Shown: positions 7,921 through 17,108, counted from the stretch's first letter. The stretch is 29,192 nt of DNA from an uncultured Lachnospiraceae bacterium (GCA_910586255.1 CAJUHR010000045.1:1-29192); one strand, 5' to 3'. Program-made: numbers and translations. The notes: generated by a model not told the origin, from the letters alone.

Positions 7921-9540
7921 ATGACAGAAATCAACGAATATATTTCCTACCCCAATATTTCTGAACTGCTGCAGCTTCCGATTCTTAAGTCCTGCACCCT
8001 GCTGGCCGGAGAAGAATATCTGGACAACCATATTTCCGGCATTAATTTAAGCGACACTCCTGAATACCAACTATGGCTCCAGCCTTATGAGATTCTGGTC
8101 ACCTCATGTTTTTCCATTCACCAGGATGCGCAGGCACTCTCCTCCTTCATTCCCACCCTGGCCGGGAAAGAGATTTCAGCTGTATTTATTAAACCCCATC
8201 AATACTTACACCAAATCCCTGATTATATGATCACCCAGGCTCAACAGCTTCACCTTCCCCTCATTGAACTGCCGCCAACTATCCGTTTTTCCGCCATCAC
8301 TAAGGCTGTCTCCGATGAAATCATGCGGCGTCATACGCTTACCTTAAATAATGTTATCTCCGTGAACAGAGTTCTGACAGAAATTATTATCAATGGTGCG
8401 GGGCTCCCGGAAATCGCACGTATGATTTCCAATTTAACCGGCAGCAGCGTCCTGATCTCCGATATCATGAACGGCAGGCAGGTCTGCCAAATCTCTCCCT
8501 CTGACGAAAAGACCTTCCTTGGCATGGCATGGCAGGAGCAGACAGAAGCATTGATGTCAGGTTCGCGCATTCACAACATTCAGATTGATAACACAATATT
8601 TGGCTATCTCTACCTTTATGGAAACGATTATGTCACCTATTTGGATACAGAAATTCTCAAACAAATCCTTCACACGATTCCTTTGGAAATCACCAGGGAA
8701 CACAGTATTCATGCCACGCTGAACAACAATCTTTCTCAATTCATCCTCCATCTCTTCTCTGACCGGATTGTTGATGAAGACTGGGAAAGTACCCGTGCCC
8801 AGCAGTTGGGATTCTCTGTAAAAGATACACATATCATCGGTCTGATGAAAGAAGGGAAGCGCCCTGGCTACGATGACAGTATATGCGAATTTCATCGTTC
8901 TCTGCTTTTTAACAACATGAAATCCCGATTTGTCCACGCAGGCATCAAGATCCATGTAGTCAATACGGATACAGGCCATATCATCGTTCTGACTCTCCCT
9001 CAAAAGCAAAATCTGATAAATCTGTACAAACAGATAGAAGATTTCGCCCGGACGCTTTCCCTCAATTATGCCGCTTTAGAAGTCAAGATCGGATTAAGCC
9101 GGCCCCATGAGGGAATCAGTGGAATGATACAGGGAAAGCGTGAGGCTGACATTGCTTTCCAGGCTTCCTGTCACAGCAAACAGGATTTGCTTATATTTGA
9201 CCATCTGGGAATCCTCCGCTTTATCTACTCCGACAACCCTGAATATGAAATCAGCAACTTTATCCAGGAAAACTTAAAGGAACTGGCTGATATCAGCCAG
9301 CCCCGCAATATAGAACTGCTCCGCACCTTGGAATGCTACTTAGATAATCAAGGCAATCTGAAACGGATTTCTGAAGAATTATATACTCATTACAATACCA
9401 TTACTTACCGGCTGAAAACCATACAAAAACTATTGGACAAGGACCTTCATAAATCCACGGACCGTTTCCAGCTGAATCTGGCCCTCAGATTGTTCCACTC
9501 CACAGTACACCCGGAAGCATTCTTTTCATCTTCCCCATAG
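7921..9540 (+). CDS. PucR family transcriptional regulator
   Basis: A 539-residue regulator with PucR/CdaR architecture. Residues about 10-130 are the PucR sensor-like domain (ISELLQLPIL, GINLSDTPEY, EILVTSCFSI, HLPLIELPP). The middle is a long GGDEF-like/CdaR region. Residues about 468-525 are the C-terminal PucR helix-turn-helix (TLECYLDNQGNLKRISEEL, HYNTITYRLKTIQ). Family members control purine, ureide and related catabolic operons, usually as activators responding to a pathway intermediate. It is flanked on both sides by minus-strand catabolic operons, so it is the obvious candidate regulator for them. It has its own promoter and a strong ribosome-binding site. Only 17 bases separate its stop from the converging HAD gene, with no terminator hairpin in the gap. 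The ligand is unknown. Confidence 0.88.
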   Translation: MTEINEYISYPNISELLQLPILKSCTLLAGEEYLDNHISGINLSDTPEYQLWLQPYEILVTSCFSIHQDAQALSSFIPTLAGKEISAVFIKPHQYLHQIPDYMITQAQQLHLPLIELPPTIRFSAITKAVSDEIMRRHTLTLNNVISVNRVLTEIIINGAGLPEIARMISNLTGSSVLISDIMNGRQVCQISPSDEKTFLGMAWQEQTEALMSGSRIHNIQIDNTIFGYLYLYGNDYVTYLDTEILKQILHTIPLEITREHSIHATLNNNLSQFILHLFSDRIVDEDWESTRAQQLGFSVKDTHIIGLMKEGKRPGYDDSICEFHRSLLFNNMKSRFVHAGIKIHVVNTDTGHIIVLTLPQKQNLINLYKQIEDFARTLSLNYAALEVKIGLSRPHEGISGMIQGKREADIAFQASCHSKQDLLIFDHLGILRFIYSDNPEYEISNFIQENLKELADISQPRNIELLRTLECYLDNQGNLKRISEELYTHYNTITYRLKTIQKLLDKDLHKSTDRFQLNLALRLFHSTVHPEAFFSSSP

Positions 9541-9557
9541 ACATGGAACTGTTTGCC

Positions 9558-10217
9558 TTATCCATTTCCCAGGCAGACAGCCGTAACATCCTTCACATAT
9601 TCGGCAAGGACATCTGCCCCTGCCATGACAAGTTCTTCCCGTGAACCATATCCGTAAAGCACGCCAACCGAAGCAATGCCTTCACCTTTGGCACCAATAA
9701 TATCATGTTTGCGGTCACCCACCATCACACAGCCTGTACCCTTTTTAATCCGGCATTTTTCCAGGGCATAGCGGATGACTTCACTTTTTGTACAGCGGGA
9801 GCCGTCCAGGTTTCCTCCCGCAATATAAGCAAAATACGGCGCAAGGCAGAAATGTTCCAATATCTGCCTTGCATATACCTCTGGCTTCGATGTCGCCACA
9901 ATCAGTCTTCGCCCGTTATTCTTCAGAGTCTGCAGCATCTGTTCCACACCCGGATACACGACATTTTCAAATATCCCCTTTTCCTGATAATACTCCCGGT
10001 AATATGCCACCGCCTCATTTACCTGCTTTTCATCCAATCCGCATAGACGGCGAAATCCTTCCTGCAGGGGAGGGCCGATAAAAAGGTTTAATTCCTGCTG
10101 TGCCTGCTTTGGCAGCCCCATTTTATCCAGAGCATATGCCACCGAATTACGGATACCCTTCCCCGGATCCGTCAGCGTCCCGTCTAAATCAAACAAAACA
10201 GACGCATATTTCTCCAT
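9558..10217 (-). CDS. HAD family phosphatase, phosphoglycolate phosphatase/nucleotidase-like
   Basis: A 219-residue haloacid dehalogenase superfamily hydrolase. Motif I is DLDGTLTDP (nucleophile Asp and general acid Asp), motif II is VATSKP, and motif III/IV is VMVGDRKHDIIGAK. A helical cap of the Gph/PgmB (C1) type lies between motifs I and II. The length is normal. Its ATG overlaps the stop codon of the upstream NCS2 permease gene in a TAATG arrangement with GGGAGG before it, so the two are translationally coupled and the gene is last in the fdrA operon. Close relatives are annotated as phosphoglycolate phosphatase or 5'-nucleotidase. A housekeeping detoxifying role, or removal of phosphate from a side product, are both possible. 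Confidence 0.85.
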   Translation of the reverse strand: MEKYASVLFDLDGTLTDPGKGIRNSVAYALDKMGLPKQAQQELNLFIGPPLQEGFRRLCGLDEKQVNEAVAYYREYYQEKGIFENVVYPGVEQMLQTLKNNGRRLIVATSKPEVYARQILEHFCLAPYFAYIAGGNLDGSRCTKSEVIRYALEKCRIKKGTGCVMVGDRKHDIIGAKGEGIASVGVLYGYGSREELVMAGADVLAEYVKDVTAVCLGNG

Positions 10218-11593
10218 TATGCCCTCCCATCCTCTTTATCCTTCAATACAACATTTAAAAGCAAATTCAGCACAACACCAGAAATTACCGCAATAAAAAC
10301 AGTTGAGGTGCAAACCATATTTAAAAATGGCGGCAGCGATGCTGCCCAGTCTTTATATGTAGATGCACAATGATATGGAAGCATTACCGCAAGCGATAAG
10401 GTTGTTCCGGCCACTATCGTATTCCTTAATGTTCTTGGTGAAGAAATAATCGAGTCCACACCGGAAAACATAATGGAAGCTGCCGAAATCAGGAATACCG
10501 ACCCAATAATCGGCCTGGGAATTCCTGCGAGGATATATGCCATTTTGGGACAGAAACTATACAAGATAAATAAAGCTCCCGCCGCTTGGGTCACTCTTCG
10601 GGAAGCCACCCCAGTAGCTGCAACGATCCCGATATTCTGCGTATAGGAAGTACAGGGAAGCCCTCCAAAAAATCCTGTAAAAATGCACCCCAGCCCCTCT
10701 GCCATAATTCCCTTATCAATGTGTTTTACGCGATAAACTTCATTACAAGCGGAACAGGTAGCTGCATAATCCCCAATAGATTCAAACATGGAACCGATAT
10801 ATCCGCTGAATCCCCCCAGAATAGCCGCTCCAATAAAAGCAATTCTCTTTCCCGATTGGCCTTCCAGATGAGTAAACGGAAAAAATCGGGGCAATGCCAG
10901 CCATGGTGCTTCCTTAACATTCTCCCAATTAAATATTCCTAACACCGAGGATACCACAACCCCCATAATCACTACGGTTACTAATATAAATCCCTGGGAA
11001 ATAATCCCCTTTCCTTTAAATTTCAGCACTAACGCTAACAAAAAAGCAATCAGGGATAAGGTGAAAAATAATGGTGTCGTATTAGAAAATGTCCATTGGA
11101 CTGCGATTCTCGCAGCTACAAATCCAATTGAGGTAACGACCGAGCCAACAACCACCGGAGGTAAAAGCCCACGTATCTTACTCATTATACGAGTAGCACC
11201 AAGCAAAAACTCAATAATCCCCCCGACAATCGAAGCCCCCCAAACCGCTGGAAGCCCATAAATGCCGGCAATGCTTCCAAGAGAGGACATCATGGACGAT
11301 GATGACCCCTGAACGATCGGAAGCCGGTTACCAACCGTAGTTTGGATAAAAGTACAAAATCCCATGCAAAAAAAGCACGCGCACAGCATCATGGGAATAA
11401 ATGCCGGATCATCTATACCAGCAAGCGCAGCAAAACCAGCTGTCCACATAAAAGGCGTAAAATCCACCAGTGTAATCTGCAAAGCAAAGTACAAAATTTT
11501 CCACCAAGGTTTAGGCACGTCTTCAATTCCAATCGTAATTTCAATATTTGACACTGGCTGCTCATCAAAAATAGGTTGTTCTGCCTGATACAT
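10217..11593 (-). CDS. NCS2 family uracil/xanthine permease
   Basis: A roughly 458-residue polytopic membrane protein of the nucleobase:cation symporter-2 family, distinct from the one at 1700-2998. It shows repeated hydrophobic helices, the early WTAGFAALAGI and IVQGSSSSMMSSL segments typical of the UraA/XanP region, and PCTSYTQNIGIVAATGVASR, the conserved substrate-region helix. A long acidic N-terminal tail (EQPIFDEQPVSN) precedes the first helix. The ATG at 11593 is preferred over the TTG and GTG just upstream because AGGAAAGG lies at a proper distance. It sits between the amidase and HAD genes inside the fdrA operon and probably imports the ring or ureide substrate. The substrate cannot be assigned from sequence. 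Confidence 0.85.
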   Translation of the reverse strand: MYQAEQPIFDEQPVSNIEITIGIEDVPKPWWKILYFALQITLVDFTPFMWTAGFAALAGIDDPAFIPMMLCACFFCMGFCTFIQTTVGNRLPIVQGSSSSMMSSLGSIAGIYGLPAVWGASIVGGIIEFLLGATRIMSKIRGLLPPVVVGSVVTSIGFVAARIAVQWTFSNTTPLFFTLSLIAFLLALVLKFKGKGIISQGFILVTVVIMGVVVSSVLGIFNWENVKEAPWLALPRFFPFTHLEGQSGKRIAFIGAAILGGFSGYIGSMFESIGDYAATCSACNEVYRVKHIDKGIMAEGLGCIFTGFFGGLPCTSYTQNIGIVAATGVASRRVTQAAGALFILYSFCPKMAYILAGIPRPIIGSVFLISAASIMFSGVDSIISSPRTLRNTIVAGTTLSLAVMLPYHCASTYKDWAASLPPFLNMVCTSTVFIAVISGVVLNLLLNVVLKDKEDGRA

Positions 11594-11609
11594 CACCAAT
11601 CACCTTTCC

Positions 11610-13088
11610 TTATTCACCCGGTATAAGCACCGGTTCCTTCCTGCAATGAAACACACTCTCAAAGCCACATGCAATCTCTATCAGAATTTCCTCACAGAAC
11701 GGTCGGCCCATGATTTCCATCCCCACCGGAACACCTATGGGGGCATTCTCATCCGGAGCAAACCCTGCAGGAATTGCTATAGACGGAAATCCTGTCACAG
11801 AGCATAACACCCCGTTTCGCTGCTGCTGAGAACTCCCTGTCTTACACACCAACTGCTGCTGATGGGGATATACTATGGCATCCAGTTCATAATCCGCCAT
11901 GATCTTCAGCACCCTGGTCCCTATTTCTTTCTGCCGCAATTTCTTCTCATTATACTGAGCAGTCCCCGTGGAAAGCCCCACGGCAGTCCGCATATTTTCC
12001 TCCACTCCCGGATGGTACTTCCCGCTTTTCAGTATCTCCTCCAAAGAGTGTACTGGCGCTGCAGGCAGCCCATCCAGGTACTGATTCAAATGCGTCTTAA
12101 AATCATCCAGATGTACGCTCACCTCTCTGGTAAGCCAGGCTGAATCCAGCTTTTCATGAACGGGAATCAAAACAGCCCCGCAATCCCGTAATACATTCAG
12201 GGCTTTTTCCATCACATGATTTACCGGTTGGTTCACCTCTTCCTTGCCAAAAAAGCTTTCCAGCACCCCAATTCTGCGCCCTCTTGCCCCATCAGGCTTC
12301 AGACTGCTCACATAAGATACCGGTTTTCTTCCCACACCCCAGGCCGTCTCCCTGTCTGACGGATCATATCCAGCTATAACATCCAAAACCCTGGCCGCAT
12401 CCTCTACTGTACGGCAGATAGGTCCCGCCGTATCCTGAGTCAGGCTGTAAGGCACAATCCCGTTTCGGCTCACCAGCCCCATAGTAGGACGGATTCCCAC
12501 CAGACTGCAGGCTGATGACGGACTGCGGATAGAATTAATGGTATCAGTCCCAATGCCCACCATCCCCATATTGCAGGCAATCGCCGCTCCGGTTCCCCCC
12601 GAAGATCCTCCGGGAGTTCTGGTCAGATCATAAGGGTTCAGCGTCTGCCCCAGAACAGAACTAATCGTCTCTCCCCAGATTGCAAACTCATGAAGATTTG
12701 TTTTTGCCAGAATGACAGCTCCCGCCTGCTTAAGCCTTTCCGTTATAAAGGCATCCTTCTCAGGTACAAAGCCTGCCATGGACAGGGAACCTGCCGTTGT
12801 TACCATACGGCAGGTATTGATATTGTCCTTTAAAAGCACCGGAATCCCATGTAACGGCCCGGCCAGCTTTCCTGTCTTTTGCAATATCTCGTCCATTGCT
12901 TCTGCTTCTGACAGGGCCTGAGGATTTACCGTAATTATGGCATTTATTCCAGGCCCCTTTTTATCATAAGCTTCAATCCTCTGCAAATAGGCCTCTGTCA
13001 GTTCCCGGCAGGTGAGCATCCCCTCCTCCATGGCCTGATGCACCTGGGAAATCGTGGCCTCTGCCACACGAAATCTCCCCATATCCAT
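11610..13088 (-). CDS. Amidase signature family amidase
   Basis: An amidase of about 492 residues with the Lys-cisSer-Ser catalytic triad of the amidase signature family (relatives include malonamidase E2, allophanate/biuret hydrolases and GatA). Visible are K88 in PVLLKDN, the GGSSGG loop at 161-166 holding the cis-Ser, and S187 in GTDTINSIRSPS, the nucleophile; the usual TGGS is TINS here. It hydrolyses a primary amide to an acid plus ammonia in the cytosol. Its ATG overlaps the carbamate kinase stop in TGATG; an ATG at 13082 has better spacing from GGAGG and may be the real start. It directly follows the FdrA, DUF1116 and carbamate kinase genes. I infer that it removes the amide left after phosphorolysis (oxamate or malonamate). 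There are no Gat partner genes, so tRNA amidotransferase is unlikely. Confidence 0.82.
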   Translation of the reverse strand: MDMGRFRVAEATISQVHQAMEEGMLTCRELTEAYLQRIEAYDKKGPGINAIITVNPQALSEAEAMDEILQKTGKLAGPLHGIPVLLKDNINTCRMVTTAGSLSMAGFVPEKDAFITERLKQAGAVILAKTNLHEFAIWGETISSVLGQTLNPYDLTRTPGGSSGGTGAAIACNMGMVGIGTDTINSIRSPSSACSLVGIRPTMGLVSRNGIVPYSLTQDTAGPICRTVEDAARVLDVIAGYDPSDRETAWGVGRKPVSYVSSLKPDGARGRRIGVLESFFGKEEVNQPVNHVMEKALNVLRDCGAVLIPVHEKLDSAWLTREVSVHLDDFKTHLNQYLDGLPAAPVHSLEEILKSGKYHPGVEENMRTAVGLSTGTAQYNEKKLRQKEIGTRVLKIMADYELDAIVYPHQQQLVCKTGSSQQQRNGVLCSVTGFPSIAIPAGFAPDENAPIGVPVGMEIMGRPFCEEILIEIACGFESVFHCRKEPVLIPGE

Positions 13089-14029
13089 CAACCTCCAATC
13101 AATGTTCCTGTCTTTCCTTCAATCCCCTCTTTTGCCTTTTCAAGCAATGTAATAAGCGATGTTCTGCCGGCGCCTGATTCGGCGAATTCCAGGGCCGCCA
13201 TAACCTTGGGAAGCATGGAACCTGGTGCAAACTGTCCTTCCTCCATATATCTTCTGGCCTCCTTGGATGTCATGGAATCCAGCCAGCGCTGGTCAGGCTT
13301 TCCGAAATTCACAGCTACCTTCTCCACTGCTGTCAGGATGATAAGGTAATCTGCCCCAATCTCCTTTGCCAGAGTACAGGAGGCGAAATCTTTGTCAATA
13401 ATGGCTTCCACTCCCTCATACTCATTTTCACCTCTGCGGACTACCGGAATGCCTCCGCCGCCGCAGGCAATGACCACCTGCCCCTCCTCAACCATTCCCC
13501 GAATGGAATCCAGTTCCACGATGGATAATGGTTTTGGCGATGGGACCACCCGCCTGACGCCTCTTCCTGCGTCCTCTGCAAAAGAAAACCCTCTCTCTTC
13601 CTTCAGCCGTCTGGCTTCTTCTCCGGTCACATATGCCCCAATAGGCTTTGTAGGATGCTCAAAAGCCGGGTCCATGGTGCTGACCTCCACTTGGGTCAGC
13701 ACCGTTGTAACACTCTTTTTTATTCCCCGTTTCTGCAGTTCTTCCCGCAAAGCATTTTGCAAATCATGACCGATGTATCCCTGGCTCATGGCTACACAGA
13801 CGGATAAAGGACAAAGCACATATTTTTCCGGTTCAAGCTTATGCAAGGCAGTCATTGCTTTCTGTATCATCCCCACCTGCGGACCGTTTCCATGGGCCAC
13901 GATAACTTCGTTGCCTGCCTCTATCAGATCCACAATGGCTTTGGCTGTGCTTTTCACTGCCACTTTCTGTTCCGGCAAGGTATTGCCCAAAGCATTGCCA
14001 CCTAACGCAATTACTATCCGTTTCTTCAT
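13088..14029 (-). CDS. arcC: Carbamate kinase
   Basis: A 313-residue carbamate kinase: carbamoyl phosphate + ADP to ATP + carbamate (CO2 and ammonia). Signatures are IVIALGGNALG at the N-terminus, AHGNGPQVGM, VIACGGGGIPV and LIILTAVEKV; the length is standard. I choose the ATG at 14029 (MKKRIVIALGG) because AGGAGAGG lies directly upstream; a longer reading from 14062 would run into the upstream gene. In this operon it follows fdrA and the DUF1116 gene, not arginine deiminase genes, so its carbamoyl phosphate most likely comes from phosphorolysis of an N-carbamoyl amide. That is the energy-yielding step, comparable to the catabolic carbamate kinase beside fdrA in E. coli. The arcC symbol marks the enzyme family, not an arginine pathway. 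Confidence 0.93.
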   Translation of the reverse strand: MKKRIVIALGGNALGNTLPEQKVAVKSTAKAIVDLIEAGNEVIVAHGNGPQVGMIQKAMTALHKLEPEKYVLCPLSVCVAMSQGYIGHDLQNALREELQKRGIKKSVTTVLTQVEVSTMDPAFEHPTKPIGAYVTGEEARRLKEERGFSFAEDAGRGVRRVVPSPKPLSIVELDSIRGMVEEGQVVIACGGGGIPVVRRGENEYEGVEAIIDKDFASCTLAKEIGADYLIILTAVEKVAVNFGKPDQRWLDSMTSKEARRYMEEGQFAPGSMLPKVMAALEFAESGAGRTSLITLLEKAKEGIEGKTGTLIGG

Positions 14030-14046
14030 ATCCTCTCCTTTTGTTC

Positions 14047-15477
14047 TTATGCCTGGCCCCACGCTCCTGCACAGGCTTCAATGGCCTTCTTAAAGCAGTC
14101 CTCCGGGGGATTCACCAGTCCTGCGCCCACCTGTCCCACACCATAATCCTTATGGGCGATTCCTGTGTTGATAATTGGGCGGATACCTGTCTCAATGACC
14201 TTCATCACATCAATTCCTGTTGCACTTCCTCTGAAATCAAGCACAGGGATCTGATAAGCCGTGCCTTCGCCTACGGTAATCTCATACATCTGGCTGGAGT
14301 AATTAATAGCATCCTGCACCTGCCCTCCCACAAACTGCACAATAGCCGGTGACGCTGCCATGCAGAAACCGCCAATTCCTGTAGTCTCTGTAATACAGCT
14401 GTCTCCCACATCTCTGTTTGCGTCTTCTTCTGTAAATCCCGGGAAATACAGCCCCCGAATGTATTCGGACTGGGCGGTAAACCACTGATCCTTGCCAAGG
14501 CCAGCCACTCGCACGCCGAATTCTGTTCCGTTACGGCACATGGTAGCAACCACGGTGCTGTAAGGAATATCGAAGATGGCATCCATGGTACACTTGCAGC
14601 TGGGCATGGTCAGATTCAGGAATGTATGGTCATTATCATTGAGGAACTTAAATGCTGCCTCTTGCTGTTCCCTGGCAAAATGTGTATTATAAATGTCCTG
14701 TGCAATCTCCCGAAGGAACAGAGAAGTTCCTGCTTTATTCCGGTTATGGCCCTCATCTCCCATCTGCAGCGCCTGTGCAATCATTACTTTCATATCAATC
14801 TCACCATGCAGTTCCAACGCTTCTTTGATGACAGGATAATATTCCTTTTCCATCCGATTCAGACGGTCAAATACTTCTTGGTCGCATGCACCGAAACGCA
14901 GCACCTTTCCCAATCCCTCATTCATAGTGCAATAAGCATGGGTATTATATGTTTTATTTACAACATGCCAGACCGGCATATGGTAGGTAACGATTCCAGC
15001 CATAGGACCTACGGCATCATGGTGATGACATGGGGAAAATGTAATTTTCCCGCTGGCCGCCAGTTCCTCTGCCTCTTTTAAGTCTTTTGCCAGTCCCTCA
15101 TAGATCAGGCCTCCCATAACCGCGCCGCGCACCGGACCGCACATATTTTCCCAGGCAACCGGAGGACCGGCATGGAGGATTGTGGTAGGGGTCATATCAG
15201 GAATCGCTTCCCCGGCCGTAGACATTCCCACCAGAACCGGCTGGGCTGACAGGATACGCTTTAACGCTTCCTGGTTAGCTGCTGTAATTTTTTCCAACAG
15301 CTCCGGACGTTTTAGGTCTTTCAGGTATCTGGCAATCTTTTTATCCCCGCCTGCCACAGGTTTCCAGTCCACATGGACAGCCTGTGTATTCTGCTTCACC
15401 TGATCCTGATAAAAGGACTCAATGCCAAAATTTACAACAGCAAGCTTCTGATCAAACAATTCATTTACTTTACTCAT
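14047..15477 (-). CDS. DUF1116 protein, YlbE/AllG-like carbamoyltransferase subunit
   Basis: A 476-residue member of the DUF1116 family (E. coli YlbE/AllG, about 420 residues). Recognisable stretches are the N-terminal KVNELFDQKLAVVNFGIESF, PVLVGMSTAGEAIPDM, FSPCHHHDAVGPMAGI, GDEGHNRNKAGT and GIAHKDYGVGQVGAGLV. YlbE is proposed to act with FdrA and YlbF as oxamate (oxalurate) carbamoyltransferase. The conserved histidine-rich FSPCHHHD and GDEGHNRN segments are candidate active-site regions, which is inference. It starts with ATG 13 bases after fdrA with AAGGAGG upstream and ends just before the carbamate kinase start, so it is tightly operonic. The catalytic role of each subunit is not settled from sequence. 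Confidence 0.85.
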   Translation of the reverse strand: MSKVNELFDQKLAVVNFGIESFYQDQVKQNTQAVHVDWKPVAGGDKKIARYLKDLKRPELLEKITAANQEALKRILSAQPVLVGMSTAGEAIPDMTPTTILHAGPPVAWENMCGPVRGAVMGGLIYEGLAKDLKEAEELAASGKITFSPCHHHDAVGPMAGIVTYHMPVWHVVNKTYNTHAYCTMNEGLGKVLRFGACDQEVFDRLNRMEKEYYPVIKEALELHGEIDMKVMIAQALQMGDEGHNRNKAGTSLFLREIAQDIYNTHFAREQQEAAFKFLNDNDHTFLNLTMPSCKCTMDAIFDIPYSTVVATMCRNGTEFGVRVAGLGKDQWFTAQSEYIRGLYFPGFTEEDANRDVGDSCITETTGIGGFCMAASPAIVQFVGGQVQDAINYSSQMYEITVGEGTAYQIPVLDFRGSATGIDVMKVIETGIRPIINTGIAHKDYGVGQVGAGLVNPPEDCFKKAIEACAGAWGQA

Positions 15478-15489
15478 CTGAATTCCTCC

Positions 15490-17046
15490 TTATCGGTTAT
15501 TCCGAATCAACTGCACGAAACGGGCTGCCTGGGCATTCGAGGGAAGAACCAGAGCTCCGGCCTCTTCAAGTTTTGCCTGGGTTGCCCTTCTTCCCTGAGG
15601 ATCTCCCTCTGTACCACAGACTGTCACTACTACAGATAAATAGCGGCCATCCTTTTCTGCCAGACCCTTTGCCTGTCTGATGGCATCTGCCAGGTCTGCT
15701 GCCGGATCTTCATGGGAGCCATAGCCGATAACACAGTCTGCCAATATAACCGCAGTCTCTGCATCTAAAGCCTCCTGTATCACCCGTTCTGCCCGAAGAG
15801 ACGGATCAATCATAGGATGGGGGCGTCCTACAGTAAATTCATCATCTCCAAAATCCAGGAATGTATCTTCCACAGACTTCCCGTTTCTCGCATCCTCCAG
15901 CTTGTCCTCCGGAGCCAGCGGAATGTTAGAATAAATGTGGCCCAGTTTGCTAATAAGGATCTTCATTGCCTCATCGCACAATGTACCTCCGGTATAAAGC
16001 CCCCGCACATATTTCTGTCCCGGGGCCATCTTTCCGGCTTCTGCCCTGGCAAGTTCCAAAGCCCTTTCCTCCCCCATGGCAAAAGAGGTAAAATTTTCTG
16101 GTTTTTGGCCCTTTGATAAAGCAACTGCTTTGTGAGCCGCATCTTCCAGAGACACCGCGGCATACAGACCATATTTTTCAATCTTCGCCGGATCGCCGCC
16201 AATAAAGCATACAACCACAGGCTTTCCTGTATCTTTTGCCTGCTTTAGCACCTGTTTTGCCACCTCATCTGCCGGCGGTTTAGATACCAACGTAATCACT
16301 TTTGTCCTGTCATCCCTGGCCAGTGCATCCAGAGAAAGTTTCATCATAATGCCGCCGATCTCTGCCTTCAAATCTCTTCCGCCGGTTCCTAACAGCTGGG
16401 ATACGCCCCCTCCAAGCTGGTCAATGATACTGGACACCTCCTGTGCGCCTGTTCCGGAAGCACACACCAAGCCAATATCCCCGCTTCTCACCACATTGGC
16501 AAAGGCAAGGGGCACATGGTTAATGATCGCGGTTCCGCAGTCCGGCCCCATCATCAGAAGTTCCTTTGATGCCGCATACTCTTTTAATGCCTTCTCTTCC
16601 TCCAGGGTTACATTGTCAGAAAACAGCATTACATGAATATCCCTGTCCAGGCAGCTTTCCGCAACCTCCGCAGCAAACCGTCCCGGTACAGAAATAACAG
16701 CCACATTCAAATCCGGTTCTATTTTCAATGCTCCTTCCAAAGTAGGCGGAAAATAATCGCTTTTGCTTTTTTCTGCTTTCTTATTCAGCATTTCGTCTAC
16801 CTTGGCCACTACATCAGAAAACACCTCTTCTGTCTCACAGTCTGCCGCAACAAAAAAGTCATTTGCCGTCACTTCCTCAAACCCTTCGGCGTCAAGGCCT
16901 GTGCGGCCTGCCAATTCCCGGTTCAGGTCAGTTCCCATGCCAACCAGAGCCTCAGCTACTCCAGGAAGTTTTTTCACTTCTTTGGAAATAATCATCAGAG
17001 TAACAGAGTCGTAATAGGCATTTTTACGAATTTCCAGTTTCTTCAA
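15490..17046 (-). CDS. fdrA: FdrA/AllF-like acyl-CoA synthetase-fold protein
   Basis: A 518-residue FdrA family protein with the fold of the succinyl-CoA synthetase alpha subunit. Visible are the Rossmann-like VAVISVPGRFAAEVAE, the GPDCGTAIINHVPL loop at about 167-180, and the phosphohistidine-type region GLVCASGTGAQEVSS at about 192-206, ending in GTGGRDL. In E. coli, FdrA is proposed as a subunit of the anaerobic oxamate carbamoyltransferase of oxalurate breakdown. The start is a TTG at 17046 with GGAGG 7 bases upstream; no ATG fits better. It leads a minus-strand operon running through DUF1116, carbamate kinase, amidase, NCS2 permease and HAD genes. Its leader shares a 14-base motif with the cyclase leader. 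It is catabolic by context; the true substrate may be oxalurate or a homologue. Confidence 0.88.
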   Translation of the reverse strand: MKKLEIRKNAYYDSVTLMIISKEVKKLPGVAEALVGMGTDLNRELAGRTGLDAEGFEEVTANDFFVAADCETEEVFSDVVAKVDEMLNKKAEKSKSDYFPPTLEGALKIEPDLNVAVISVPGRFAAEVAESCLDRDIHVMLFSDNVTLEEEKALKEYAASKELLMMGPDCGTAIINHVPLAFANVVRSGDIGLVCASGTGAQEVSSIIDQLGGGVSQLLGTGGRDLKAEIGGIMMKLSLDALARDDRTKVITLVSKPPADEVAKQVLKQAKDTGKPVVVCFIGGDPAKIEKYGLYAAVSLEDAAHKAVALSKGQKPENFTSFAMGEERALELARAEAGKMAPGQKYVRGLYTGGTLCDEAMKILISKLGHIYSNIPLAPEDKLEDARNGKSVEDTFLDFGDDEFTVGRPHPMIDPSLRAERVIQEALDAETAVILADCVIGYGSHEDPAADLADAIRQAKGLAEKDGRYLSVVVTVCGTEGDPQGRRATQAKLEEAGALVLPSNAQAARFVQLIRNNR

Positions 17047-17080
17047 TTTTATCCCTCCATTTGTACTGTATAGCTTCTAT

Positions 17081-17108
17081 ATTTTTGTTTGCATATACTA
17101 TTATAATC
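17081..17108 (-). promoter_or_regulatory. Probable -10 box and shared leader motif of the fdrA operon
   Basis: On the minus strand a TATAAT is followed within a few bases by ATGCAAACAAAAAT, the exact 14-mer also found before the cyclase gene at 6161-6174. No good -35 element is visible. The arrangement suggests a regulated promoter, possibly under the PucR-like protein. Confidence 0.45.

Noticed and set aside
13088..14029. Arginine deiminase pathway membership of the carbamate kinase
   Set aside because: No arcA, arcB or arginine/ornithine antiporter gene is nearby; the gene is locked into an fdrA-DUF1116-amidase operon.
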